Positions 1-7,909 of a DNA stretch of 33,124 bases are shown here, piece by piece. Position 1 is the stretch's first letter, and each line of letters starts with the position of its first letter. The notes under the pieces are model-generated. The model was not told the origin of the DNA. It worked only from the letters and a program-made list of their open reading frames with translations, and searched no databases. A program made the position numbers and the translations under genes. This stretch comes from Burkholderiales bacterium. GTDB lineage: Bacteria; Pseudomonadota; Gammaproteobacteria; Burkholderiales; Nitrosomonadaceae. The stretch lies in assembly GCA_024235755.1 (NCBI GenBank), contig JACKLV010000023.1:1-33124 (forward strand), given 5' to 3'.

Positions 1-248
1 TTCATTTTGTCGTTATAACGTTCCAGGTGACGCGCCACCTGATGTTCTCGATGGAATAAAATTAGCTTATTATGTATATGATAAAGTACCTCAGCTTGAT
101 GCCAATTGCTTTGATTCATAACGAACGAGTCCGTGGGTTGGGATAAGCCATGCACACCCCAATCTACAAAACCTAATTTCCATGCATTGGGGTCAGCGAG
201 CTGCTCAAAATACAATTTGGGTATGGCCGTGTATTTGTGCCGAAACAT
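1..248 (-). CDS. Unrecognised protein, 3' end missing (runs off left edge)
   Basis: An open frame reads leftwards from an ATG at 248 to the window edge with no stop, giving 82 residues that begin MFRHKYTAIPKLYFEQLADP. An in-frame TAA lies seven codons upstream of this ATG, so the start is probably real, although no clear Shine-Dalgarno sequence precedes it. The composition is convincingly protein-like: many aromatic residues, several His and Trp (for example WKLGFVDWGVHG and NWHQAEVLYHIH), and charged residues toward the end. I do not recognise the family. The gene is divergent from the higBA pair. A plus-strand frame at 2-121 also ends in a stop but is shorter and less protein-like. Confidence 0.55.
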   Translation of the reverse strand, partial: MFRHKYTAIPKLYFEQLADPNAWKLGFVDWGVHGLSQPTDSFVMNQSNWHQAEVLYHIHNKLILFHREHQVARHLERYNDKM

Positions 249-326
249 AAAAAACGTTCGTTCGAATGCAAATTACGCGGAGCGTCGTTTGTTTCGCGCA
301 GCTTCAACATTATGCGACAATAATCG

Positions 327-366
327 TTGACATACTATTTATGATATATATACTCTTTATAGTATG
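327..366 (+). promoter_or_regulatory. higBA promoter with overlapping operator palindrome
   Basis: A near-consensus sigma-70 promoter is present: TTGACA at 327-332, a 16-base spacer, and TATACT at 349-354. A perfect 7-base inverted repeat, CATACTA (331-337) and TAGTATG (360-366), brackets the -10 box. This is the arrangement expected for autorepression by the HigA antitoxin. The expected transcription start near 361 is only a few bases from the HigB ATG at 364, so the message would be leaderless or nearly so. Confidence 0.7.
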
Positions 367-645
367 TGGACGATATATGAACATAGACGCGTATCCAAAC
401 AACTTGATTCAATCCCTACGGACGTACTTAAGCGGTATGAAAAATGGAAGGATATTGTAACCCTATCAGGCCCTAATGGCCTGCAAAAGATCAAGGGGTT
501 ACGTGATGAATCGCTAAGCGGTGAATGGAAAGGTCACCGGTCATCCCGCCTGAATCAGCAGTACAGAGTCCTATACAAAGTTGAAAAGGACAAGATTCTA
601 GTAGAAGTTGTAAGTATTACGCCTCACGATTATCGGAGGAAATAA
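364..645 (+). CDS. higB: HigB-like toxin, RelE/ParE superfamily
   Basis: A 93-residue protein of the size and pattern of type II toxins of the HigB/RelE group, which are ribosome-associated mRNA endonucleases. It starts MWTIYEHRR, has a GLQKIKGLRDE core, a basic GEWKGHRSSRLNQQYRVLYK strand region and a C-terminal TPHDYRRK, all typical of chromosomal HigB proteins. The ATG lies in the operator arm with almost no leader. The stop is one base before the higA start, so the two are translated together. The toxin-first order is the HigBA order. Function is from family resemblance; activity is unproven. Confidence 0.85.
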   Translation: MWTIYEHRRVSKQLDSIPTDVLKRYEKWKDIVTLSGPNGLQKIKGLRDESLSGEWKGHRSSRLNQQYRVLYKVEKDKILVEVVSITPHDYRRK

Positions 646-646
646 C

Positions 647-907
647 ATGAAAGAATATACCAAAGCAAAAAAACGCATCGACGTTTCAGTGGGGGAATCT
701 GTTCGGATTATGCGCGAACTGCAGGAGCTCAGCCAAAACGAGCTGGCTGTGTTAACCGGGATCCCACAGTCTACTATTTCTGCTATTGAGAACGATCGCG
801 TTCAGCTCGGCGTCGAACGCGCCAAAGTATTGGCCAGGTCGCTGAATTGTCATCCTGCTGTTCTCGTATTCCCTGGATGGGATGTAGAACACGAATCTGC
901 CGCATAA
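647..907 (+). CDS. higA: HigA-like antitoxin, XRE-family DNA-binding protein
   Basis: An 86-residue protein with a central helix-turn-helix of the XRE/Cro type. The segment at about residues 22-58 includes LSQNELAVLTGIPQSTISAI followed by E and N, and a later leucine-rich helix. It should neutralise HigB and repress the shared promoter. It starts one base after the higB stop, and its strong Shine-Dalgarno GGAGG lies inside the 3' end of higB, so production depends on the same transcript. The C-terminal tail ends in acidic residues. Family assignment is firm; partner specificity is inferred from adjacency. Confidence 0.85.
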   Translation: MKEYTKAKKRIDVSVGESVRIMRELQELSQNELAVLTGIPQSTISAIENDRVQLGVERAKVLARSLNCHPAVLVFPGWDVEHESAA

Positions 908-1246
908 TCAACCGGATTAACTCAGCTCTCCACGTTCGCTCGGACACTCTGCCTGTCGAGCAGGTAGGATGCCAGTCGCCTGGGTGTTAGCCGTCCTGGA
1001 AGTGACACATGCGCGTTTATCTGGATGATCAAAGGCAAACACCAAAACTTGAGTGGCAGGCCTGGTTCTGGCACTCTTGCATTACTTAAAAATATAGCAA
1101 CTTCTGGAAAATTTGGGTGGATGTGTGATAAACGTCCCCTGAAAGAATTTTTATCTGCTATAAATACATGGCCGTAATCGGGAAAACGAGCGTCATGGCA
1201 ATACAAGCCCGATAAATTTTTACTGTGGAATAAAGGTAATCAATGT
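908..1246. other. Gene-free stretch between higA and the PEPCK-like gene
   Basis: No convincing gene is seen. A 26-codon plus-strand frame at 1009-1089 begins MRVYLDDQRQTP after a GGAAG motif. The first dozen residues resemble the start of cyclic-phosphate receiver-like proteins, but nothing downstream fits, so at most it is a remnant. A minus-strand frame at 922-1206 depends on a TTG start and has no family resemblance. The last bases hold the AAAGG ribosome site (1232-1236) for the next gene. Confidence 0.5.
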
Positions 1247-4200
1247 ATGAATCTGATTAACACTTTGGGTTTAACGAATAACAATATCGATGCTGAAGAA
1301 AAACGCAGGAAGTTACAGCTCTACATCAATCTAAAACTGGCTTCTTCAGGGCAGCCGACTTGCGCAGACCAAGACACCAGTGAATTTCTCGAAACGGCGC
1401 GTGACTTGTTAAAAAGTTATCGGGAAAAAAACCGCTTGCTGGCGGATTACCATTGTCCTGCAGATAAAAGAATTCAACAATTTCTGAACAAATATCTCAG
1501 CGATAGCGGTGTTGATTCGATTCCCAGATTACCGCATATCACTTTTGTACTGGATCGCCACGGCATAGCCCGCGAACTGTCGTTGCCTATGGGTGCAGAT
1601 GAATTTCATTCGGAAATCGTGTCCAGCTACCGCGTTAAGCAAGGTGTTTTGCATAACCCGGCCAGTGACAGACGGACAACCAAAGGTTCTTTCCATGTGA
1701 CTGAAGGCGGACTGCCGATACCGGGCGACAAAAAAGCTGTTCCCAAAAAATCATTTTCCCTGATGCTTGAACAGGCGTTTAATCCGCCCAAAGATTTACT
1801 GAAGCTGCCTTTCTCAGCCAATCAAGCTACACCGGCGCAAATGTTCGTGTCGCTGCTGCTCAGACCGATCGTGTGCCCGGAAATACCCGGTGTTGATGCC
1901 GAGAAATCCATGGAAATCCGCTTTTTTGCGCCGGGCAATCTGGTCAGCAATCTGGATTTCGTTGAAAGTATTTTCGGCAATGGCGGCAATCCCAATCTGG
2001 CTGAGTTTGATGCCGCCCTGGATACCGCACACTGGAGCGGCCATACGGGATGTGTCATTCTCGCACCGCATCTGGTCACATTCACCAAAAAACAACTTGG
2101 TTTACCGCATATTGACGAAGCGAATGAACGGCAAAAACGCGAAGGGATGTGCTGGCAGGAAGAAAGCGAGCTTTATAACGATGGCCAGGCGTTTAAAATC
2201 ACCGCCAGGGACGAGCAAGGTGTCATTGTCACTATCCTTGCCGATAACTATTACGGTTATTGCAAGAAAGAAGTCAAAACGCAAATCAGCTATGCCGCCA
2301 ACCTTTATGGCATGGCTGAAGAAGAACATGCAGGCGGCGCACTGGCATTCACGCGCCGCAATCATGGTGAAGAATTCGGTATTGACAGCCGTACTCGCGA
2401 ACCGGGCTATAGTTTTAATGGGGCTTGTGAAAAATATGCCGACATCATGGATATTCGGCCCGAAGGCTACGCCATTGACAAAAACTTCCCTGAAGTGATT
2501 TATGTTCCACAGGATTTGCGCATGGATCTCAATGCGCAGACGATTGTCTGGAATCATGGCGATCAGCAACGGCAGATTCGCCTGCAGCCGGGAAAAATTT
2601 ACGTGCAACCGAATGGCTACAAAATAGAAATGGAAAAAAATCCCGGCTCATCGTACTGGCGGTTAATCGGTACAGACCCAGTCGGCACATTTTGCCATAA
2701 ACCCTGCACCGTGTCCGGCGGCGGCAAGTCAGAAATTTCTAAATCCATCAACGATGCTGTCATTTATGGCCCGTTGTTTGTTGATGATCTTCAGCATGAC
2801 CTGCGGCGCGTACTGGAGATCTGCGAAAAAGATTACTCTCAGCGCTTAAAGCCCGGTTTCGAAGCAGAAGACAGAGACCCTGCGCGCAAATTGCTCAGCC
2901 CTGAGCGCAGCCTGGGTTCCGTTATCAAAGTATTAACCGTTTCTTCCAGTTATACCGATGAATTCAATGCGTGGCTGGAAGCGATACCGCCGCGCATATT
3001 CTCATTGCTTTTCCTGATCAAGCGTTATTATCGTAAGGATTGGGGCGATGATCTCAGCAAACATTTGTCGGTCGATATCGTCGACGGCGCGCCCAGCCAT
3101 GAACTCAAACTGAATAATCGTAAAATAGTGGCTTCTTACCTGCGCATCGGTTTTGATCAGGAGAAAAAGTGGCGCACGTTCAAGGTGAGGCAGGATTTTA
3201 TTGCCGCCGAGAAAATTCAGATGGAAGACGATATCAGCGTTTCAGTTGTTGTGCCTGATCATTGCCTTGAAGAATGCCGCCCGGAACAGCATTCGGGACT
3301 CAGCGTCAAACTGGTTAAAAATTGTGAGAACAGGCTTTTTCAGAGACCGGACGATGCCCGCATTCCCGGTTATGATAAACAGACAGAGCAGGACATGGCG
3401 GCGATGGGTAACTTCATTGCGAACTACGAGCCACTCAAGGGAGACAGTCTGGCTGCGGTTGTGGAAGACGTCATGACCCACGGCAGCTTTACCCAACCCA
3501 TGCATGATTTGCTGCAAGAAGCTTACGACCAGGGAGATTGTTATGTGGTGTCCTCCGCTCATTCCCGCCTGATCGATGGAAAACGATCAATAAACCCGCG
3601 CTATCTGCAAACACGCCCTGATCTGATTAATCCGGTAAGAAAATATGTGGCTAACATGAGCACCCGAATGCACCTCAAGTTGCCGATGGATGTAACCGTT
3701 TGCCACCCGGTTGACGCCGTTCTGGCAGGCCGCAGAAATAACCCGCCCGAACCCGGCATAAGACCGCTGGCGGTGTACAACCCGATCCATTATCAAGCGT
3801 TACCCGAACTCTTTATGGACTTTATCTGCAGCCTGACAGGCAAATCGCCTTCAACAACCGGCGTAGGTAGCGAAGGCGCGCTTACTAAGGGGCCATTCAA
3901 CGCCTTAAGGCCGACTTCGGATTTAAATAATGCGCTGGTATCGTTCATTTTAACCGGCTATGCCGGGTTCTCCAGTTCAGCCGGTTATGTCGGTTCGTAC
4001 ATGATGGTAGAGCATGATATCAGTTTATTGGTGCCGGAAATCTGGGCGCGCATTAGAGCCGACGAGCGGGATCCTCAGTTCCTCATCGAGAATGGCTATC
4101 TGGAGCTTTTGGAAGACTTCGAACATGAAGGGCAGACCGTGCTTGCCAGCCGCTTGGGATACCGCATTACTGAGCGTTTTGTGCATAGATTCATGGGTAA

Positions 4201-4750
4201 GATATTCGATAATCCGCAAGCGGTGTTTACCGAGGAACTGCTCAAGCCCGAGACCCAGGATATGGCATCCTACGTCGATGGCATTAACAACATCGTTGAA
4301 GCCCAGCAACGGGTTGCAAAACAATACCTTGACGATGGCAGCGTAAACGATGCCTGCCCGCCGCTTTATGCCCTGATACATATTATGGCAACCGGGGAAT
4401 ATAACGGCAAAACCGTACACGATGCGAGTATCCGCGAACTGTTCACGCGGGATTCGCTGCTGTCGTCCGACTGGTATCGTGAGCGCCTGGAAATCAAGCA
4501 ACAGCGCGAAATCGCACTGTGGGACAAACATGTAAAAAACCTCCAGGCGTTCTCTCAACTGCCTGGACACGAGGACGAAGTTGAAAGACTGGATATCCGT
4601 AGCCGTTTGGATGAAGCCCTCGCAAAACTGTCCTATGTCAGCAGCAAACAATACCTCGATAGTCTGGTAGGCACTATCGGCGCCGATCCTTTACGTCCCT
4701 ACCGCTGCATGAGCAACGCTCAGCAGGCGGAGAATAAGAAAGTAGCGTAG
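1247..4750 (+). CDS. Large PEP carboxykinase-like protein, probably PPi-dependent type
   Basis: A 1167-residue cytosolic protein without signal peptide or membrane segments. Its size and motifs fit the pyrophosphate-dependent PEP carboxykinases known from Entamoeba and Propionibacterium, which interconvert oxaloacetate plus PPi with PEP, CO2 and phosphate. These are much larger than ATP or GTP enzymes. Visible landmarks are a P-loop-like VSGGGKSEISK near residue 489, a later SLTGKSPSTTGVGSEGALTK segment near 865-885, and a glycine- and tyrosine-rich FILTGYAGFSSSAGYVGSYM stretch just after it. The ATG at 1247 is preceded by AAAGG; the ATG at 1243 stops after five codons. The gene stands alone. 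A family I pyrophosphatase 2.5 kb away would compete for PPi. I assign the family from memory of its motifs; many homologues are annotated only as hypothetical. Confidence 0.6.
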   Translation: MNLINTLGLTNNNIDAEEKRRKLQLYINLKLASSGQPTCADQDTSEFLETARDLLKSYREKNRLLADYHCPADKRIQQFLNKYLSDSGVDSIPRLPHITFVLDRHGIARELSLPMGADEFHSEIVSSYRVKQGVLHNPASDRRTTKGSFHVTEGGLPIPGDKKAVPKKSFSLMLEQAFNPPKDLLKLPFSANQATPAQMFVSLLLRPIVCPEIPGVDAEKSMEIRFFAPGNLVSNLDFVESIFGNGGNPNLAEFDAALDTAHWSGHTGCVILAPHLVTFTKKQLGLPHIDEANERQKREGMCWQEESELYNDGQAFKITARDEQGVIVTILADNYYGYCKKEVKTQISYAANLYGMAEEEHAGGALAFTRRNHGEEFGIDSRTREPGYSFNGACEKYADIMDIRPEGYAIDKNFPEVIYVPQDLRMDLNAQTIVWNHGDQQRQIRLQPGKIYVQPNGYKIEMEKNPGSSYWRLIGTDPVGTFCHKPCTVSGGGKSEISKSINDAVIYGPLFVDDLQHDLRRVLEICEKDYSQRLKPGFEAEDRDPARKLLSPERSLGSVIKVLTVSSSYTDEFNAWLEAIPPRIFSLLFLIKRYYRKDWGDDLSKHLSVDIVDGAPSHELKLNNRKIVASYLRIGFDQEKKWRTFKVRQDFIAAEKIQMEDDISVSVVVPDHCLEECRPEQHSGLSVKLVKNCENRLFQRPDDARIPGYDKQTEQDMAAMGNFIANYEPLKGDSLAAVVEDVMTHGSFTQPMHDLLQEAYDQGDCYVVSSAHSRLIDGKRSINPRYLQTRPDLINPVRKYVANMSTRMHLKLPMDVTVCHPVDAVLAGRRNNPPEPGIRPLAVYNPIHYQALPELFMDFICSLTGKSPSTTGVGSEGALTKGPFNALRPTSDLNNALVSFILTGYAGFSSSAGYVGSYMMVEHDISLLVPEIWARIRADERDPQFLIENGYLELLEDFEHEGQTVLASRLGYRITERFVHRFMGKIFDNPQAVFTEELLKPETQDMASYVDGINNIVEAQQRVAKQYLDDGSVNDACPPLYALIHIMATGEYNGKTVHDASIRELFTRDSLLSSDWYRERLEIKQQREIALWDKHVKNLQAFSQLPGHEDEVERLDIRSRLDEALAKLSYVSSKQYLDSLVGTIGADPLRPYRCMSNAQQAENKKVA

Positions 4751-5176
4751 GTTTGCGGGTTTGAGAAGATATTGTAATGCAAGACCTGACCCCTGATTGT
4801 GCTGATTGCTGATTGCTGCTGATTGCCTGATTGCGAGTTCATGAATAGGACTGATGCCACTTTGCTCTCCGCTGATGCTTCCGGCACACGAAAAGAAACC
4901 GAAAAGGCTTGGCGAACTTGGGCCAGGACGGTTTGGCAAAGTTGAGATGCTGATTGGCGGACAGCTTTCTCATGTTTTACGACGACACCGTAATGCCGAA
5001 AGAACCCGAAAGGTGTGAGTTCTGAGAATACAAAGTCCTTACCGAATTCTTGGGACCCGTCCAGCTCGCATATTGTGAGAAACCCCATTTTTGTTAAGAG
5101 TGGCCTGATAAACGCATCCCTAAATTCATCATAACAAACTTTGTTTTAAACCCTGCAACAATTCATCGCAAAGCGG
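4751..5176. other. Gene-poor stretch with short repeats
   Basis: No gene I can support. Just after the PEPCK-like gene comes a GGGGTCAGGTCTTGC sequence (read on the minus strand, about 4780-4793). Similar sequences are often seen next to REP-associated Y1 transposase genes, so this may be a small mobile-element remnant. The five-copy CTGATTG repeat follows. A 122-codon minus-strand frame (4720-5088) crosses both, overlaps the PEPCK gene end antisense, lacks a ribosome site and has no recognisable motif. Confidence 0.45.
4793..4833. repeat. Five copies of CTGATTG
   Basis: The heptamer CTGATTG starts at 4793, 4802, 4809, 4819 and 4827, with 0 to 3 bases between copies. It is a short imperfect tandem array, probably a slippage product, lying in the spacer downstream of the PEPCK-like gene. 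Confidence 0.8.
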
Positions 5177-5977
5177 TTACTCCGGCGCCGCCACGGTCAC
5201 AACTAGTTCGAAACGGCTAATACCCAGCTCGCAGAAAAAACCGCCTTCATCGGTTGCGTTGTAAAACGCGAGAATGCGTTCGCGGTCGGGTGTGATGACA
5301 AAACCGTGATTCGTGCGGGTACCGCGCACCCACTCGCTGACAGTGTTGGTCACATCCACTTGCCGCCAACTGCTTCTTGACGTATCGAACGGCCCGGCAG
5401 CCGGGCGCGACGGTATTGCGTTGATCAACAGGCGCGCACCGTCCGGCGACCCTGCTCTGAATATACCGGCATCCCAGGGTTCTATCGCTTGCCCTAATTG
5501 CATGACCGTGCATTGTTCCCGGCTGCCGCGCAATCGCGGCGAATCGAGCGGGCCGAAATTGCCATACACATTGAGCGCTGCAGACACGACCGCTGCATTG
5601 TCTGGCAATACTGACAAGTCAAACCTGACGGCGGACTGATAGCTTTCAAAAATCCGCAAATGGCAGGATTCGCCACGGGTAACTGCAACTTCATAACCCG
5701 CCAGATTGTTTAAATTGAAATCCGGCCTGACGCTGTCGCGCTGGCGCACGAATTCATCCCAGAGATACAGCCGCGTTCCGCGCCGGTCAAGCTGGAACGG
5801 AGAACAGACACCGAATGTATCGTGGTGATTCTCACCGAAAACACTGGCTGTTTTTTCGGCTTCCAGTGTGAATGTTTGTTCACTCAGCGGGCGCAAGCCG
5901 GCGCAGCCGTAGAGTGTGGTGATACCCATTAACAGCAACGCGCAATATAAAAACAAATTTGATTTTGGTGGTTGCAT
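5177..5977 (-). CDS. Lipoprotein with DNRLRE-like domain
   Basis: A 266-residue exported lipoprotein. The N terminus has a Lys, a hydrophobic run (residues 8-22) and a lipobox ending LYGC with Cys25 as the lipidation site. Asp is not at +2, which suggests outer-membrane sorting. The mature part resembles DNRLRE-type beta-sandwich domains: an AVRFDLSVLP strand with an ALNVYGNFG strand after it, then VDVTNTVSEWVRG and NHGFVI. These domains occur in surface and extracellular proteins, and their molecular role is usually unknown. It is followed on the same strand by nothing for over 400 bases and is separated from the upstream hydrolase by a palindromic repeat, so it is probably transcribed alone. 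Confidence 0.7.
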   Translation of the reverse strand: MQPPKSNLFLYCALLLMGITTLYGCAGLRPLSEQTFTLEAEKTASVFGENHHDTFGVCSPFQLDRRGTRLYLWDEFVRQRDSVRPDFNLNNLAGYEVAVTRGESCHLRIFESYQSAVRFDLSVLPDNAAVVSAALNVYGNFGPLDSPRLRGSREQCTVMQLGQAIEPWDAGIFRAGSPDGARLLINAIPSRPAAGPFDTSRSSWRQVDVTNTVSEWVRGTRTNHGFVITPDRERILAFYNATDEGGFFCELGISRFELVVTVAAPE

Positions 5978-6114
5978 AATGTCAGTCCCCCTTGAATGTT
6001 CTCAATCCTTCACTGCATAGCGTAGACCCTATGCAGGGTGATTGCCAGCAGTCTGCAACAAACAATAGCACCGTATAGCCATGCAGACGTTGTGTCGCAC
6101 GAGCACGGTAGCAA

Positions 6115-6196
6115 GGTAGGGTGCAATACCCGGAGGGCATTGCACCACTGTCAACGATTGGATGGTGCAATGCGCTTCGCTTATCGGCACCCTACC
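6115..6196. repeat. REP-like palindromic element
   Basis: The ten-base ends GGTAGGGTGC (6115-6124) and GCACCCTACC (6187-6196) are perfect inverted repeats. Inside are a second partial palindrome around GGAGGGCATTGCACC and a TGGTGCAATGCGCTTCGCTTA segment, a sequence type that recurs as dispersed repeats in many proteobacterial genomes. The right end covers the stop codon of the hydrolase gene, so on that transcript it would form a 3' hairpin. Confidence 0.65.
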
Positions 6197-7085
6197 TGTC
6201 AGACTGATCACAACCTGCAGCATCCATCAAAAACTCAGCCATGTACCGATTCACCAGCTCAGGCTGTTCCTGCTGCACCCAGTGGCTGCACTGGGGGATG
6301 TATTTGATCTCGAAATGGTCTGCAAAGTAGGGCTCCATGCCGTAGGTGAGTTCTTTACCCAGCGCGGTGTCTTCCTCTCCCCAGATCAGCAGCGTTGGGC
6401 ACTTGATCTTGTCGAATAACCGTTCTCCGTGGCGCATGCGTTCGCGAAACGCGGCGCGGTAGTAATTGACCGCTGCGGTCAGCACGTCGGGCTTTTGCAG
6501 TGCAGTCGCATATTTCTGCAACTCGTCATCTGAAAAGGCTTCCTTTCGAATCGCCATGCCGCGAAAAGCTTTTTCAACAAACCACCGCAGGTTCAGGCGT
6601 ATCCCAAATTCCGGCAGCCAGGGAATCTGAAAAAAGAACATGTACCAGCTGCGCCGCAATTGCCGCCAATTGGTTTTGAGGTGGTGCTGAAACGCAGCCG
6701 GGTGTGGGCAGTTCAAGACAATCAGCTTTTCCGTTGCCTGAGGATATTCCGCTGCAAACACCCAGGCGATGCCGCCACCCCAGTCATGACCGACAATGAT
6801 TGCTTTTTCTTCACCGAATGCACGAATCAATGCCATGACATCGGCGGCAAGCATGTCGATACGGTAGTTCGCCACACCGGGCGGTTTTTCGCTGTCGTTG
6901 TAGCCGCGCAGATCGGGTACGACAACGCGAAAATGCTGCGCCAGCGCGGGAATCTGATGCCGCCAGGAATACCAGAATTCCGGAAACCCGTGCAGAAGCA
7001 GGACAAGCGGGCCTTCGCCTTGGGTGACATAGTGCAGGCGAACGCCGTTAACGTGCGCATAGCCATGTTGCCAGGATTCATTCAT
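6192..7085 (-). CDS. Alpha/beta hydrolase, epoxide hydrolase-like
   Basis: A 297-residue soluble alpha/beta hydrolase. From the ATG at 7085 the oxyanion motif HGFPE is at 32-36, and the nucleophile elbow GHDWGG puts Asp101 where esterases have Ser. That is the signature of epoxide hydrolases and haloalkane dehalogenases. The acid is probably in GEEDTALG and the base is the His of CSHWVQQ near the C terminus; a variable lid lies between. I chose the ATG at 7085 because GGAG lies nine bases upstream. A TTG five codons earlier is possible but overlaps that site. It is divergent from ppa. Substrate is unknown; HGFPE favours epoxide hydrolase over dehalogenase. Confidence 0.8.
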   Translation of the reverse strand: MNESWQHGYAHVNGVRLHYVTQGEGPLVLLLHGFPEFWYSWRHQIPALAQHFRVVVPDLRGYNDSEKPPGVANYRIDMLAADVMALIRAFGEEKAIIVGHDWGGGIAWVFAAEYPQATEKLIVLNCPHPAAFQHHLKTNWRQLRRSWYMFFFQIPWLPEFGIRLNLRWFVEKAFRGMAIRKEAFSDDELQKYATALQKPDVLTAAVNYYRAAFRERMRHGERLFDKIKCPTLLIWGEEDTALGKELTYGMEPYFADHFEIKYIPQCSHWVQQEQPELVNRYMAEFLMDAAGCDQSDR

Positions 7086-7245
7086 GACGTAATGCTCCAA
7101 TCCTTTTTTCGGTTTTTATAAATTGCACGGCTGACTGTAACATAAATGCGCTCCGTTATACGGCGGGGTGAAAAACTTGAAGGGTAACATTGCCGAGACT
7201 TGTGTATTCATCGTCGGTAAAAAAGCGTTTATTTTTCCGATACGT

Positions 7246-7251
7246 TATAAT
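7246..7251 (+). promoter_or_regulatory. Probable -10 box of ppa
   Basis: A consensus TATAAT lies 31 bases upstream of the ppa ATG. No good -35 is found at the usual distance, so the promoter is only partly supported. Confidence 0.4.
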
Positions 7252-7282
7252 GCTTACTTTTGCAAAACGAGGCAGACTGTAA

Positions 7283-7822
7283 ATGCGCATCGAAGCTATA
7301 CCCATCGGCAACAACGCGCCGGAAGACGTCAATGTACTGATTGAAGTGCCGATCGGCGGCCATCCCATCAAATATGAGCTCGAGAAGAATTCGGGTACGC
7401 TGGTGGTGGATCGTTTTTTGCATACGCCTATGACGTATCCGGGTAACTACGGCTTTGTCCCCAGCACGCTTTCCGACGATGGCGACCCCATCGATGTGCT
7501 GGTGTGCAATACCCGTCCGCTAGTGCCGGGATGTGTGATCAATGTGCGTCCGATCGGCGTATTGGTGATGGAAGACAATTCCGGGCAGGACGAAAAAATC
7601 ATCGCGGTGCCTTCTCCGCATCTGACCAAACGTTACGAGAAAATTTTCAATTACAACGACTTGCCGGAAATTACCCTCAGCCAGATCGCGCATTTTTTTG
7701 AACATTACAAGGATCTGGAACCTGGGAAGTGGGTAAAAATCGGCGACTGGCGCGATGTCAATGAAGCCAGACGGTTAATCGTCGAGGCGATAGAACGATA
7801 TAAAAATTCTATCTCTGCGTGA
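7283..7822 (+). CDS. ppa: Inorganic pyrophosphatase, family I
   Basis: A 179-residue soluble pyrophosphatase that hydrolyses PPi to two phosphates and so drives biosynthetic reactions in the cytosol. Length is typical of bacterial family I enzymes. The family signature DGDPID is at 66-71, with Asp66, Asp68 and Asp71 as metal ligands. The YELEKNSGTLVVDR stretch (31-44) and the TYPGNYGFVP strand are also typical. A CGAGG ribosome site lies ten bases before the ATG. It is convergent with fhs. In this neighbourhood it shares its substrate with the putative PPi-dependent PEP carboxykinase. Confidence 0.95.
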   Translation: MRIEAIPIGNNAPEDVNVLIEVPIGGHPIKYELEKNSGTLVVDRFLHTPMTYPGNYGFVPSTLSDDGDPIDVLVCNTRPLVPGCVINVRPIGVLVMEDNSGQDEKIIAVPSPHLTKRYEKIFNYNDLPEITLSQIAHFFEHYKDLEPGKWVKIGDWRDVNEARRLIVEAIERYKNSISA

Positions 7823-7909
7823 GTCAATTGCAGGGAGAGTCTGCACAGCACCAGTCACTGCGGCTGTTAACGAAAGGGTTATCAATTCCGGGTTGTCGGG
7901 GATTGTTTG

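Noticed and set aside
133..330. A 65-codon plus-strand frame upstream of higB
   Set aside because: It is antisense to a better frame (248 to the edge), has no ribosome site and no family resemblance.
1009..1089. A 26-codon frame starting MRVYLDDQRQTP
   Set aside because: Only the first dozen residues resemble a receiver-like family; nothing downstream continues the match in any frame.
922..1206. A 94-codon minus-strand frame after higA
   Set aside because: It needs a TTG start, has no ribosome site and shows no recognisable motif.
4720..5088. A 122-codon minus-strand frame downstream of the PEPCK-like gene
   Set aside because: It crosses the heptamer array and the antisense end of the PEPCK gene, with no ribosome site and no motif.
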